A DNA stretch of 42,047 nucleotides from an uncultured Solirubrobacterales bacterium (GTDB lineage Bacteria > Actinomycetota > Thermoleophilia > Solirubrobacterales > Solirubrobacteraceae), in contig CAIJLJ010000038.1 of NCBI GenBank assembly GCA_903821395.1, forward strand, positions 1 to 42,047, read 5' to 3'. The notes beneath the pieces were generated by a model, which ran no database searches, was not told the DNA's origin, and saw only the letters and a program-made list of their open reading frames with translations. The translations under genes and the position numbers were made by a program. Shown piece by piece: positions 19,673-28,013 of this stretch (positions are counted from its first letter, which is position 1; each line of letters starts with the position of its first letter).

Positions 19673-20336
19673 CCTTCGCGCCGCTCGGGTCGCTAACGAT
19701 GCGGATGTATGGACGCGGCTCTTCCCAGCCGTCTGGGTACTTCTCGGCCGCCTGCTCGTTTGTAACCGAGCCGGCAATGATCACGTTTTCGCCTGGCTGC
19801 CACTGAGCTGGCGTGGCGACCGCGTGCTCAGCAGTCAGCTGAAGCGAGTCGATCACACGCAGCACCTCGTCGAAATTGCGGCCGGTTGTCATCGGGTAGA
19901 TCAAGACCAACTTGATTTTTTTATCGGGCCCGATCACGAAGACGTTGCGAAGCGTGCCGTTCTGGGCCGGAGTGCGCTCGGTTGGGTCGCCCTCAACATC
20001 TGCCGGGAGCATCCCGTAAAGCTTCGAGACATTGAAGTCTGTGTCGGCGATCATCGGGAAGTTCGGCGCCGTTCCCTGAGTTTCAGCGATATCCGAAGCC
20101 CACTTCTCGTGGTTGTCTAGCGGGTCAACTGAGAGGCCGATGATCTTTACTCCGCGCTTGTCGAACTCCGGCTTGATCGAAGCCATGTAGCCGAGCTCGG
20201 TCGTGCAGACGGGAGTGAAGTCTCGAGGGTGCGAGAAGAGAACGGCCCATGAGTCGCCGATCCAGTCGTGGAAGTTGATCTTCCCTTCCGTTGTTTCAAC
20301 GTCGAAATCTGGTGCTGTGTCGCCAATTGTCGGCAC
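19665..20336 (-). CDS. 1-Cys peroxiredoxin (Prx6 type)
   Basis: This thiol peroxidase reduces hydrogen and organic peroxides. It has 223 residues, with the Prx6 active site SHPRDFTPVCTTELG (Cys44) and the long C-terminal arm of this class. Cys44 is the only cysteine, so there is no resolving Cys and an outside reductant is needed. The start is GTG at 20336. The AAGGAGA ribosome binding site at 20344-20350 (7-nt spacing) is among the clearest in the window, which contrasts with the many leaderless neighbours. Thioredoxin reductase lies about 4 kb away. Confidence 0.95.
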   Translation of the reverse strand: MPTIGDTAPDFDVETTEGKINFHDWIGDSWAVLFSHPRDFTPVCTTELGYMASIKPEFDKRGVKIIGLSVDPLDNHEKWASDIAETQGTAPNFPMIADTDFNVSKLYGMLPADVEGDPTERTPAQNGTLRNVFVIGPDKKIKLVLIYPMTTGRNFDEVLRVIDSLQLTAEHAVATPAQWQPGENVIIAGSVTNEQAAEKYPDGWEEPRPYIRIVSDPSGAKVS

Positions 20337-20343
20337 GGGTTTG

Positions 20344-20377
20344 TCTCCTTGGTGTCGGTGTTCTAGCCAAAACTATA
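20344..20377 (-). promoter_or_regulatory. Promoter and ribosome binding site of the peroxiredoxin gene
   Basis: On the minus strand TATAGT (20372-20377) is a good -10 box, preceded by only a weak -35. The AAGGAGA site (20344-20350) sits 7 nt before the GTG. The transcript would have a leader of about 30 nt. Confidence 0.5.
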
Positions 20378-20397
20378 CAAACCTGATCGCGATTATG

Positions 20398-20907
20398 TTA
20401 TTTAGATGTTCTGCGTGGCCCAGCGAGTAGCCCAGCGATTGCTTGCTGACTCTCCGCGAGCCAGGCATCACGGGCGCCAAGAGGGTCGCAGTGGAGCAGC
20501 GCGAAGGGGATTTCATTCTTCTCACGCGCAAGCTCCATCTCCGCAACGCCGCTCGCCAGCAACTGTTCGCCAATCGGTCCTGCCGCTTCATAGATCACGC
20601 CTCGGACCGTCGTGTCGGTCGTCTTCTCGAGCATCATCCGTAGCCGCGAACCGTGCAGCGCTGCGACCTTCTCTTCGTCGCCGCTGGCGGTGCCGAGCAG
20701 CCACAGCAGGAGCGTCACATTCTCGAGCGCGTAGCGGAGCGTGCCAATCACGTCCGGCGTGCCAATCCAGCACTCTCCCCCAGCCGCCTCGATCGCCGCA
20801 CGCCCGTCCTCGGTCCGCGTAACGCAGCGCGCGGCATGCCCCTCAGCGACAAGCTCGCTTGCTAAGTCAAGACCGCGGCAGCCGCCGCCGATAATCAGAG
20901 CCCTCAC
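20398..20907 (-). CDS. Short Rossmann-fold NAD(P)-binding protein
   Basis: The 169-residue protein begins MRALIIGGGCRGLDLASELVAEGH, an N-terminal dinucleotide-binding motif (GGGCRG). It continues as a short epimerase/NAD(P)-binding-like domain with LLWLLGTASGDEEKVAAL. It lacks the Tyr-x-x-x-Lys motif and the usual C-terminal substrate domain, so it may bind a nucleotide without being a classic dehydrogenase. The GTG start directly abuts the stop of the upstream membrane gene (TAAGTG), so the two are probably one operon. Confidence 0.75.
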   Translation of the reverse strand: MRALIIGGGCRGLDLASELVAEGHAARCVTRTEDGRAAIEAAGGECWIGTPDVIGTLRYALENVTLLLWLLGTASGDEEKVAALHGSRLRMMLEKTTDTTVRGVIYEAAGPIGEQLLASGVAEMELAREKNEIPFALLHCDPLGARDAWLAESQQAIAGLLAGPRRTSK

Positions 20908-21315
20908 TTAAACGCCGCCATCCGCGCCGGCTACCAGGGAGCGCTCAAACTCTTCCAACGTCTGCTCAGCCTCTCCGCGTGCGCGCCGACGAGCGTTTCG
21001 AGCCTCGAGCAGCTGCGCAAGGTCTTCTTGCTCGAGCGATTGCTCTCCTAGCTCGCCCTTAAGGTCAAGCTCGATCTCACGTTTGAGTTCGGCATGACTG
21101 ATCGCGGACGCCCCCCGAGCGCGTCGCTTAGCGTTTACCGCCGCCTCCATCTGCTCGAGATCATCTAGCTCATTGGTGAATTCGAGCTCGGCAGACCGCG
21201 TCGGCCGCCAATCAAGCTGCTCGGCGCCCGAGCCCGGGTAGAGGATCCCGATCAGCACGACCGCGGTGACGATCAGCACGATGATGACGATCACGATTAG
21301 GGCGAACGAGTCCAT
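20908..21315 (-). CDS. Membrane-anchored helical protein with an internal repeat
   Basis: Function unknown. The 135 residues start with a single very hydrophobic helix (about 5-27, ALIVIVIIVLIVTAVVLIGI). A charged, mainly helical cytosolic part follows. It contains a repeated motif: NAKRRARG (about 61-68) and NARRRARG (about 107-114). Each lies between acidic helices, suggesting an internal duplication of about 45 residues. The TAGAAT box 8 nt before its ATG supports this start. Confidence 0.75.
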   Translation of the reverse strand: MDSFALIVIVIIVLIVTAVVLIGILYPGSGAEQLDWRPTRSAELEFTNELDDLEQMEAAVNAKRRARGASAISHAELKREIELDLKGELGEQSLEQEDLAQLLEARNARRRARGEAEQTLEEFERSLVAGADGGV

Positions 21316-21323
21316 GAAGCATC

Positions 21324-21329
21324 ATTCTA
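21324..21329 (-). promoter_or_regulatory. Candidate -10 box (TAGAAT) for the 21315 gene
   Basis: This is a TANNNT box with a 5-of-6 match to the classical -10, 8 nt before the ATG. Confidence 0.45.
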
Positions 21330-21378
21330 TGGAGGGCGAACTGACGGCGTACCTGCGCACAGCATCGCCGAGACCGTG

Positions 21379-21384
21379 TAGCTT
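21379..21384 (+). promoter_or_regulatory. Candidate -10 box (TAGCTT) for the 21391 gene
   Basis: This is a TANNNT box 6 nt before the ATG. No ribosome binding site is present. Confidence 0.4.
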
Positions 21385-21390
21385 TAGCGA

Positions 21391-22143
21391 ATGGTCACTA
21401 AGCGTTCAACGAAACTTCTAGTCGCCGCTACCTGCCTAGTAGGACTGGCGCTGCCAGCTACCGCCGGGGCGGCCAAGTCGCCGATCAGCGTCGGCAACAA
21501 CCCGAAGATGTACAACGAGCGCTACTGCGAGTACCTGTTCGTCCACACCGCCCCCGACGGAGCCGGCGTCAAGTTGGTCGGCGATGTTTGGAACACGTTC
21601 GGCCTCAACAAGTGCCCCGCAGCACAGTGGGAGGCTTCCGACAAGACCGCCCTGGCGGCGCTCTTCCCCGGCACGCTGGCCGTGAAAATGAATGGCCCTC
21701 GCTATTGGATCATCAGCAGCGCGAAGATCACCTGGGACTCGCGCATCGACCCTCGCGGCGGCACGGTTCGCCAGTTCCCCGGCCTCAAGATGCGCTTCCT
21801 GACGAGCGTTGACGTACCACCAGCCGCGGTCGCAGCTGGCGGTATGCCTCCTTACGGCGAGACGATCGTCAACCGCACGACCGACTTCACATTCTCGCGC
21901 AAGAACCCAATCCATGAGCTCGTCTCACCCGATGGCAAGGTCTACGCAATGCAGGCCTACTCGCAGATCAAAGACAAGACTCTGACGCTGTCCAAGCTAC
22001 GAGGCCTCGGATCGAAGCTGGCGCTACCGGCCGGCTGGAAGTACCGCACGCGCGCACTGAAGCGCGACTTAACGCTGAGGACTAGGGGCAAGACGGTCGT
22101 GCTTCAGGACGAACTCGAGGACACCTACCAGCTCGAGAAGTAG
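21391..22143 (+). CDS. Secreted protein of unknown function
   Basis: The 250 residues start with a Sec signal peptide (about 1-28, cleaving near AGAAKS). The mature part is not repetitive and looks like one globular domain: RYCEYLFVHT, VWNTFGLNKCPAAQWEASD, VKMNGPRYWIIS and a Lys/Arg-rich C-terminus ending EDTYQLEK. Cys in RYCEY and NKCPA could form a disulfide. No catalytic motif is recognised. The conserved-looking Trp/Cys pattern suggests a real family. Confidence 0.8.
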   Translation: MVTKRSTKLLVAATCLVGLALPATAGAAKSPISVGNNPKMYNERYCEYLFVHTAPDGAGVKLVGDVWNTFGLNKCPAAQWEASDKTALAALFPGTLAVKMNGPRYWIISSAKITWDSRIDPRGGTVRQFPGLKMRFLTSVDVPPAAVAAGGMPPYGETIVNRTTDFTFSRKNPIHELVSPDGKVYAMQAYSQIKDKTLTLSKLRGLGSKLALPAGWKYRTRALKRDLTLRTRGKTVVLQDELEDTYQLEK

Positions 22144-22181
22144 TAGCTCGAAGCGGGCGCGGTGAAGCGCCCCGAAGTCGA

Positions 22182-22187
22182 TAAGGT
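22182..22187 (+). promoter_or_regulatory. Candidate -10 box (TAAGGT) for the acyl-CoA dehydrogenase gene
   Basis: This is a TANNNT box 6 nt before the ATG at 22194. The AAAG beside the ATG is too close to act as a ribosome binding site. Confidence 0.4.
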
Positions 22188-22193
22188 CGAAAG

Positions 22194-23372
22194 ATGAACT
22201 TCGACCTTTCCGATGAACAGAAGCTGATTGAGCAGACCGCGCGCGAATTCACCGACGGTGAGATCATGCCGGTCGCCAGCGAGAACTCGGAGAACCATTT
22301 CTTCGACCGCGAGCTCGTGGGCAAGATTGCCGCGCAAGGCTTCCTTGGCGCGATCGTTCCGCGCGAGTACGGCGGCGCCGGACTCGATTACACGACCTAC
22401 GCGATCATCTGCGAAGAGATCGGCCGTGGCTGCTCGGCGATGCGGACCGTCGTCTCTGTTCAAACGTCACTCGTCTGCTCGACGATCCTGAAGTGGGGAA
22501 CCGAGGAACAGAAGCAGCGTTACCTGCCGCTGCTCTGCTCAGGTGAATGGCTTGGCTGCTTCGGGCTGACAGAGCCCGGCACCGGTTCGGCTGCCGCGAA
22601 CCAAAAGACGCGCGCCGTGCAGCAGGACGACGGGACTTGGCTGATCAACGGCGCGAAGATGTGGATCTCGCTCGGCAACAACGCCAGCCTCGCGCTGATC
22701 TTCGCTCAGACCGATCCATCACTCGGTCACCGCGGCCTTGCCTGCTTCCTCGTTGAGACCGATCAACCCGGTTTCATGCCTTCCCAGATCACAGCCAAGA
22801 TGGGGCTTTGGGCCTCCGACACGGCCGAGATCGCACTCGACGATGTAACGGCGTCAGCCGACTCAATGCTCGGCGAAGTCGGTGACGGCTTCAAGGTCGC
22901 GATGAGCGCGCTTGACTCGGGCCGCTACTCGGTAGCCGCTGGCTGCGTCGGACTTGCCCGCGCCTCGCTCGAAGAGTCAATCGCCTACGCCAACGAACGG
23001 ACACAGTTCGACCGTCCAATCGCCGGCTTCCAGCTGGTCCAAGCGATGATCGCCGACATGGTCGTCAAGACCGAAGCGGCGCGGCTACTGGTCTACAAGG
23101 CCGGCTCGGTCAAGGACGCTGGCAAGCCAAGCACGCTCGAAACCTCGATCGCCAAGTACTACGCAACCGAGGCCGCCGTTTGGTGCTCGGATAAGGCGAT
23201 TCAAGTCCACGGCGGCGCTGGCTATAGCCGCGAGCACCCGGTCGAGCGCTACTACCGCGATGCCCGCGTTACGACCATCTACGAAGGCACATCGCAGATC
23301 CAACAGTTGATTATCGGCCGCGCGGTAACCGGCCAAGATGCGCTGAAGCCCATGACCACTGACATCGCTTAG
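22194..23372 (+). CDS. Acyl-CoA dehydrogenase
   Basis: This FAD enzyme catalyses the first step of beta-oxidation or short/branched acyl-CoA breakdown, passing electrons to ETF. The 392 residues are full length. Signatures are GCFGLTEPGTGS (signature 1), MWISLGNNASLALIFAQT, QVHGGAGYSREHPVERYYRDAR (signature 2) and the catalytic Glu364 in TTIYEGTSQIQ. Glu at this position is typical of short/medium-chain forms. Chain-length specificity cannot be read from sequence alone. An ogt-type gene follows at 7 bp. Confidence 0.95.
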   Translation: MNFDLSDEQKLIEQTAREFTDGEIMPVASENSENHFFDRELVGKIAAQGFLGAIVPREYGGAGLDYTTYAIICEEIGRGCSAMRTVVSVQTSLVCSTILKWGTEEQKQRYLPLLCSGEWLGCFGLTEPGTGSAAANQKTRAVQQDDGTWLINGAKMWISLGNNASLALIFAQTDPSLGHRGLACFLVETDQPGFMPSQITAKMGLWASDTAEIALDDVTASADSMLGEVGDGFKVAMSALDSGRYSVAAGCVGLARASLEESIAYANERTQFDRPIAGFQLVQAMIADMVVKTEAARLLVYKAGSVKDAGKPSTLETSIAKYYATEAAVWCSDKAIQVHGGAGYSREHPVERYYRDARVTTIYEGTSQIQQLIIGRAVTGQDALKPMTTDIA

Positions 23373-23379
23373 CGGCAAG

Positions 23380-23916
23380 ATGACGGCGAGCGACGAGCTC
23401 CGCTGGACGCAGACCGATACGCCGCTCGGGCCGTTACTGCTGATTGAAGGCGACGGTGGACTGTTAACTGCGAGCTTCCTCGACGGAAGTGAAGCCGCCG
23501 GCGCGGCCGCAAAGTTCGCTACGAACCGAAGCACCACAGCGATCGAGCAGCCGGCGGCGCTCGCACCGCTCTGTCGCCAGCTGGATTCCTACTTCGCTGG
23601 CTCGGCGGTTCAGTTCTCGGCCGCAATCGACTGGTCGCAGTTCGAGCCATTTCAAAGGCGCGTACTCCAGTGCTGCGCGACAGTGGCGTATGGCGACCGG
23701 ATCAGCTACGGCGAACTAGCTGAGGAGATCGGCTCCCCGCGCGCAGCGCGCGCGGTCGGTAACGCGCTGCGCTCGAATCCGGTCGCGATCGTGATCCCTT
23801 GCCACCGCGTCGTGCGGTCAGACGGCAGTCTCGGCGGCTATGGCGGGGAAGACCCGCAGCAGCGCAAGGCAAAGCTGCTCAATCTTGAGATCAGCAGCGT
23901 CAGCGCCGCGGCCTAG
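23380..23916 (+). CDS. ogt: Methylated-DNA--protein-cysteine S-methyltransferase
   Basis: This suicide repair protein removes alkyl groups from O6-guanine in DNA. The 178 residues have the normal two-domain shape. The active site IPCHRVV carries acceptor Cys141, followed by SDGSLGGYGG. The helix-turn-helix recognition part includes YGDRISYGELAEEIGSPRAARAVGNAL with the arginine finger. It may be co-transcribed with the acyl-CoA dehydrogenase. Confidence 0.95.
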   Translation: MTASDELRWTQTDTPLGPLLLIEGDGGLLTASFLDGSEAAGAAAKFATNRSTTAIEQPAALAPLCRQLDSYFAGSAVQFSAAIDWSQFEPFQRRVLQCCATVAYGDRISYGELAEEIGSPRAARAVGNALRSNPVAIVIPCHRVVRSDGSLGGYGGEDPQQRKAKLLNLEISSVSAAA

Positions 23917-23933
23917 CCGTGCGTAGCGCCGAA

Positions 23934-24923
23934 CTACTCGCTGGCTGATTCTTCGCCAACAACGCCGGCTGCAGCTTGGAGCGCTGGCGTATCGCGCAGG
24001 TACCACTCAGCATCCAGGGCGGCCTGGCAGCCGAGCGCTGCCGCCGTGATCGCCTGCCGGTAAGTGTGATCAACGAGATCACCGGCAGCAAAGACGCCTG
24101 GGAGTTTAGTCCGCGTTGATCGCCCTTCGGTGATTAGGTAGCCCTCGTCATCGATCTCAACCATTCCGGCCGCAATCTGCGACTGAGGCTCGTGGCCGAT
24201 CGCGATGAAAGCTCCCTGTGTTGGCAGAATCTGTTCTTCGCCGGTCTCGGCGTTGATCAGCGTGACGCTCTCGAGCGCGCCGTTCTCTCCAGCAGTGAAC
24301 TTCTGAACCGTGAACGGCGTTGCCCACTCGATGTTTTCGGTTTCACGGGCTCGATCGAGCATGATCTTCGAGGCGCGGAACTCGCCGCGGCGGTTTACGA
24401 TTGTCACCTTCGAAGCGAACTTGGCGAGGAAGATCGCCTCCTCCATCGCCGAGTCGCCCCCGCCAACGATGATCGTCTCCTTGTCAACGAAGAAGGCTGC
24501 GTCGCAGGTGGCGCAGTAAGAGACGCCACGGCCGGACAGCTCGTCCTCGCCGGGAGCGCCGATCTTCTTGTGCTCAGCACCCATCGCAAGGATGACCGTG
24601 CGGGCTTGGTACTCCTGCTCGCCAACCCAGACGCGGTGAACGCCGCCCGGCTGGTCAGAAAGCTCGAGCTTGGTTGCGAGGTCGGTGATGAAACGCGTCC
24701 CGAAGCGCTCCGCCTGATCGCGCATCGTCTGCATCAACTCGGGCCCTTGAATTCCATCGCGAAAGCCTGGGTAGTTTTCGACCTCGGTCGTTTGCTGGAG
24801 CAGGCCACCCCACTGCCAGCCCTCGATCACAAGCGGTGAGAGGTTGGCGCGCGAGGTATAAAGCGCGGCTGTGTAGCCGGCTGGCCCACTGCCAACAATG
24901 ATTACGTTCTCGATCTCGGCCAT
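23934..24923 (-). CDS. trxB: Thioredoxin reductase
   Basis: This FAD/NADPH flavoenzyme reduces thioredoxin. From ATG 24923 it has 329 residues: FAD motif GSGPAGYTAA (11-20), redox pair CATC (137-140), NADPH motif GGGDSAMEEA and the C-terminal FAD motif GVFAAGDLVD. A GTG at 24935 would add four residues, but GGAG six bases before ATG 24923 fixes the start. It lies 12 bp after the UPF0104-type membrane gene. The 1-Cys peroxiredoxin nearby may depend on this thiol system. Confidence 0.96.
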   Translation of the reverse strand: MAEIENVIIVGSGPAGYTAALYTSRANLSPLVIEGWQWGGLLQQTTEVENYPGFRDGIQGPELMQTMRDQAERFGTRFITDLATKLELSDQPGGVHRVWVGEQEYQARTVILAMGAEHKKIGAPGEDELSGRGVSYCATCDAAFFVDKETIIVGGGDSAMEEAIFLAKFASKVTIVNRRGEFRASKIMLDRARETENIEWATPFTVQKFTAGENGALESVTLINAETGEEQILPTQGAFIAIGHEPQSQIAAGMVEIDDEGYLITEGRSTRTKLPGVFAAGDLVDHTYRQAITAAALGCQAALDAEWYLRDTPALQAAAGVVGEESASE

Positions 24924-24935
24924 GCTTTTCTCCAC

Positions 24936-26063
24936 TCAGGTTGCGGGTGACTTCACTTTGTATAGCGTAGCTGCATCGCCCTTTGCTTCGTCGCGCCAGC
25001 CTTGAACCGTTAGCCGAAGCTGGAAGTAGGCAATCGCGCCTGGAATCGTAGGCAGCCAGAACGAGAAAGCGCGATAGGTCAGCACGGCAACGATCGCAAG
25101 GCTGCTGGGCACGCCGAAGGCAATCAGCACGCCGATCATTCCGCCTTCGACTCCGCCGATCCCGCCAGGTAGTGGCAGCAAGTTGGCGAACATTCCGACG
25201 TAGTACGACATCACCAGCACGGCGAACGGTGGCGGGTCCCCGAAGGCATGGAATGCAGCCCAGAGCGTGAAGATGTCGAAGTACCACCAGATCACTGCGC
25301 CGAAGACCGCTCCGTCGCGCTCGCGGATGATCTCCAGCGCCTCACGCACGCCAACCGCGAGCGCGTCGGGCACCGGGGCCAGCTTCGTCACAAGGCGCCC
25401 AATCCAACCCGAATCTTTTGCCCATTGCTCGATCCGGCGGTCGATTCGCTCTGGGATCAGCGTGCAGGCCAGCGCGAGCGCGATCGCCAAGCCGCCGATG
25501 ATCGCCGGCACCATCGTCAGCGCAAAGATTCCGCTCCCGTTAAACGCCCCGACGTACAGCCCAACTCCGGCAATCAGCAGCGTGAACATGTAGACGGCGT
25601 AGAGGATCACGTACTGCGCGATCATCCGTGTAGCAACCGTACGACGGGGCATTCCTGACCTTCGTAACGCCCAGGCGGTCAAGATCGCACCGCCGGCACC
25701 CGCGGCAGCGAAGAGCCGCGCAGCAACGAGCCCCGCCATCGTGATCTGGTAACTAACTGCCCAGTTGATCCGCTTGCTGCCACGGACGAAGACTCCGCGG
25801 AAGAGCCAAATGTAGCCTCCAAATGAGATCAGCTCGAAGACGGCGCAGACGATCAACCACTTGGGATCACCGTCCTTGATTCGATCCCAAGTCCTGTTGA
25901 TGCCCGCGATCTGTGGCAGACCGAAGTAGAGAAATACAAAAACGGCGAGCGCAAAAAACCCGGCGAAGAAGGCGTGGCGGCGCGAGAAGCGCCGCGTCGG
26001 CATCTGCTCGTCGCTACCTCCCTCTACAGCCAGCTGATCCAGCTCGCTCTGAGGCGTTTCCAT
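24936..26063 (-). CDS. UPF0104 / lysylphosphatidylglycerol synthase TM-type membrane protein
   Basis: The 375 residues have a charged N-terminus followed by about eight membrane helices. The segment NLLPLPGGIGGVEGGMIGVL near 295-315 is the family hallmark (YbhN/AglD-like, PF03706). Members are linked to lipid or glycan transfer at the membrane, but the substrate here is unknown. The start overlaps the stop of the PAP2-type gene by one base, so the two are probably translated together and may act on the same lipid. Confidence 0.88.
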   Translation of the reverse strand: METPQSELDQLAVEGGSDEQMPTRRFSRRHAFFAGFFALAVFVFLYFGLPQIAGINRTWDRIKDGDPKWLIVCAVFELISFGGYIWLFRGVFVRGSKRINWAVSYQITMAGLVAARLFAAAGAGGAILTAWALRRSGMPRRTVATRMIAQYVILYAVYMFTLLIAGVGLYVGAFNGSGIFALTMVPAIIGGLAIALALACTLIPERIDRRIEQWAKDSGWIGRLVTKLAPVPDALAVGVREALEIIRERDGAVFGAVIWWYFDIFTLWAAFHAFGDPPPFAVLVMSYYVGMFANLLPLPGGIGGVEGGMIGVLIAFGVPSSLAIVAVLTYRAFSFWLPTIPGAIAYFQLRLTVQGWRDEAKGDAATLYKVKSPAT

Positions 26064-27007
26064 CAGGTCCCCTGGGCGCGATGCTCAAGTCCCTGAATCA
26101 CACGCGAAATACCTTCCGCTAGCGGCGCAGCGCGCGGCGCGGCTGTGCGAATCCCCTCAACGAGCGCAAGCCCTGCAAGCAGATCGATCACGTAATGCTC
26201 CCCCAGATAGACGAGAGCGAAGCCGAGTGTCCCGGCATAGACCCAAGCGACCGTCCCCTCGGCTCGTCCCACGTCGGAGAGAACGTGTGCGGACATCACC
26301 GATGTTGCGAAGTGAAGTGAGGGCATGGCGGCTAGCGGGTTGCCTGCAAGGCCATCGTAAAGCGTCGGCCAGCGGCCGCGCCAGAACTGCTCGCCGTAGT
26401 CGATCATCATCCGTCGAAGGCCAAGTTTGGTCCGTGCGACATCGCCGCCGAGGCGACCCTTCTGCGCCGCGTACCAAGGCGGAGCAGTCGGCACTAGCCA
26501 GTAGCCGATCAGACCGAGGTCGAATGTTCCGTAGATCATCGCGGCAGCCTTCGGGAACTGCTCGCGGCGGCGAACAAAGACGTAGGCGACAGTCGCATGC
26601 GGAACTAGAAACCAGATCCAATGAGCCCATACGAGCAGCTTCTCCGGCGCTCGAATGTTCCCCGGGTCGGCGAATGCCCGCTGGAGACGAACGCCGGGTA
26701 GCTCACCCAAGCCGAGCCAGCGATCGACCTTCACCGGATAGTCAACAAACGCTCGGCGCTCCAACTCTTCCGGGTCGTCGGCCGGCATCTCGTAGGTAGC
26801 GAAGTAGGCCCACATCTGCAGGATCGAGACGGCAACGTCGCGTTTAGCTGAGCGTGGCGCTGCGACACAAAGCGCGACCGGTGCGCTCCACGCCGACGCC
26901 AGCACGGCCGCCTTTGGAAGCTTCACACGGCGGCGCAAAAGCGGCGCGGCAACGCCGACGGCAACCGTTGCCATTGCCGCTATCCGCAGGGCTTTAGAGG
27001 GGCTCAA
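26063..27007 (-). CDS. PAP2 superfamily membrane phosphatase/transferase (Aur1-like)
   Basis: This is a membrane enzyme of the type-2 phosphatidic acid phosphatase fold. From TTG 27007 it has 314 residues with about six helices. Motif C2 is AMPSLHFATS with His232; motif C3 is LGEHYVIDLLAG with His271 and Asp275. These form the phospho-His chemistry of the inositolphosphotransferase/PAP2 group. Substrate could be a lipid phosphate or polyprenyl phosphate. A longer frame from 27082 would run into the divergent epimerase gene. The TTG is preferred because a TATACT box stands 9 nt upstream and the extra residues (Pro/Cys/Thr-rich) look unlike this family. Confidence 0.85.
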   Translation of the reverse strand: MSPSKALRIAAMATVAVGVAAPLLRRRVKLPKAAVLASAWSAPVALCVAAPRSAKRDVAVSILQMWAYFATYEMPADDPEELERRAFVDYPVKVDRWLGLGELPGVRLQRAFADPGNIRAPEKLLVWAHWIWFLVPHATVAYVFVRRREQFPKAAAMIYGTFDLGLIGYWLVPTAPPWYAAQKGRLGGDVARTKLGLRRMMIDYGEQFWRGRWPTLYDGLAGNPLAAMPSLHFATSVMSAHVLSDVGRAEGTVAWVYAGTLGFALVYLGEHYVIDLLAGLALVEGIRTAAPRAAPLAEGISRVIQGLEHRAQGT

Positions 27008-27016
27008 GGTTGGCGC

Positions 27017-27026
27017 AGTATACGGT
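27017..27026. promoter_or_regulatory. Shared bidirectional -10 element, ANNNTANNNT, between the PAP2-type and epimerase genes
   Basis: The 10-mer is AGTATACGGT. The minus strand reads TATACT, 9 nt before the TTG at 27007. The plus strand reads TACGGT, 6 nt before the GTG at 27033. The central TA at 27021-27022 is common to both. The gap between start codons is 25 bp. Confidence 0.55.
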
Positions 27027-27032
27027 TGGGGG

Positions 27033-28013
27033 GTGCAGCTCGGCGGGCAAAGAATCGCAGTAACTGGTGCCGGTGGCTTCATCGGTCAAGCACTCTGCCG
27101 GAGACTGGCCGAGGAAGGCGCTCAAGCGGTCGGGCTCGACCGGCGCGCCGAGACTCGCGCCAGCGTAGAGGCATTCGGGGCCGAGTTCATAGCCGTCGAC
27201 GTACTCGACAGTGCCGCGGTAGCAGACGCAATCGCCGGCTGCGATGGGTTGATCCACACCGCGGCGATCGTCGGCGATTGGGGCTCAATGGAACAGTTCA
27301 TCGAAGTTAACGTGCGCGGCAGTTGCTCGGTTTTTGATGCCGCCGAGGGCGCTGGAATCCGGCGCCTCGCGCACCTCTCCTCGGTAGCCAGCTGGGGTTA
27401 CGAATTCAGCGACGACCTAGAAGAGGACGCCGCTCCGCGCGCGACCGGCGCACCGTACGCGGACACAAAGGCAGCCTCTGATTACCTCGCGCTTCGCCGC
27501 GGGGCAGCTGTCGTGCGACCCGGCGACGTCTACGGCCCGGGCTCAATTCCCTGGACTATTCGCCCAATCGAAGCGCTCCGCGCAGGGACGTTCGCCCTCC
27601 CCGGAAAAGGTGACGCCTTTATGACTCTCGTCTACATCGATGACCTAGTCGACTGCATCCTCCGAGCTCTAACAACCGAAGCTGCCGCCGGAGAGGCCGT
27701 AACTGCATGGGACGGCGAGGCGATTACGACCAGCGAGTTCTTCGGTCGCTACGCGCAGATGCTTGGAATGAAGAAGGTGCGCACCGCGCCGGCGCCATTG
27801 ATCGAGGCGCTTGCGATTGGAGCCGAGCTGGTGGCAAAGCTGAGCGGCAGCGAGCCGACTGTAAGCCGCGAAGCTATCCGCTACGTCTCACGCCAAGCCA
27901 CCTACCCGAACGCGCGCGCGATCGAGTTGCTCGGCTGGGAGCCGCAGATCGATTTCGATGAAGGGATGAAGCGGACCGAACTCTGGCTGCGGAGCGAAGG
28001 TCTGCTCGGTTAG
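27033..28013 (+). CDS. NAD(P)-dependent epimerase/dehydratase (SDR family)
   Basis: The 326-residue extended short-chain dehydrogenase has the nucleotide motif VTGAGGFIGQALC (about 10-22), DVLDSAAVADAI, HTAAIVGDWG and the catalytic YADTK (Tyr-x-x-x-Lys, in GAPYADTKAASDYLALR). The C-terminal part resembles sterol/sugar epimerases (VYGPGS, FMTLVYIDDLVDCI). The start is GTG, and its stop interlocks with that of the convergent hydrolase. The substrate is unknown. Confidence 0.92.
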   Translation: MQLGGQRIAVTGAGGFIGQALCRRLAEEGAQAVGLDRRAETRASVEAFGAEFIAVDVLDSAAVADAIAGCDGLIHTAAIVGDWGSMEQFIEVNVRGSCSVFDAAEGAGIRRLAHLSSVASWGYEFSDDLEEDAAPRATGAPYADTKAASDYLALRRGAAVVRPGDVYGPGSIPWTIRPIEALRAGTFALPGKGDAFMTLVYIDDLVDCILRALTTEAAAGEAVTAWDGEAITTSEFFGRYAQMLGMKKVRTAPAPLIEALAIGAELVAKLSGSEPTVSREAIRYVSRQATYPNARAIELLGWEPQIDFDEGMKRTELWLRSEGLLG

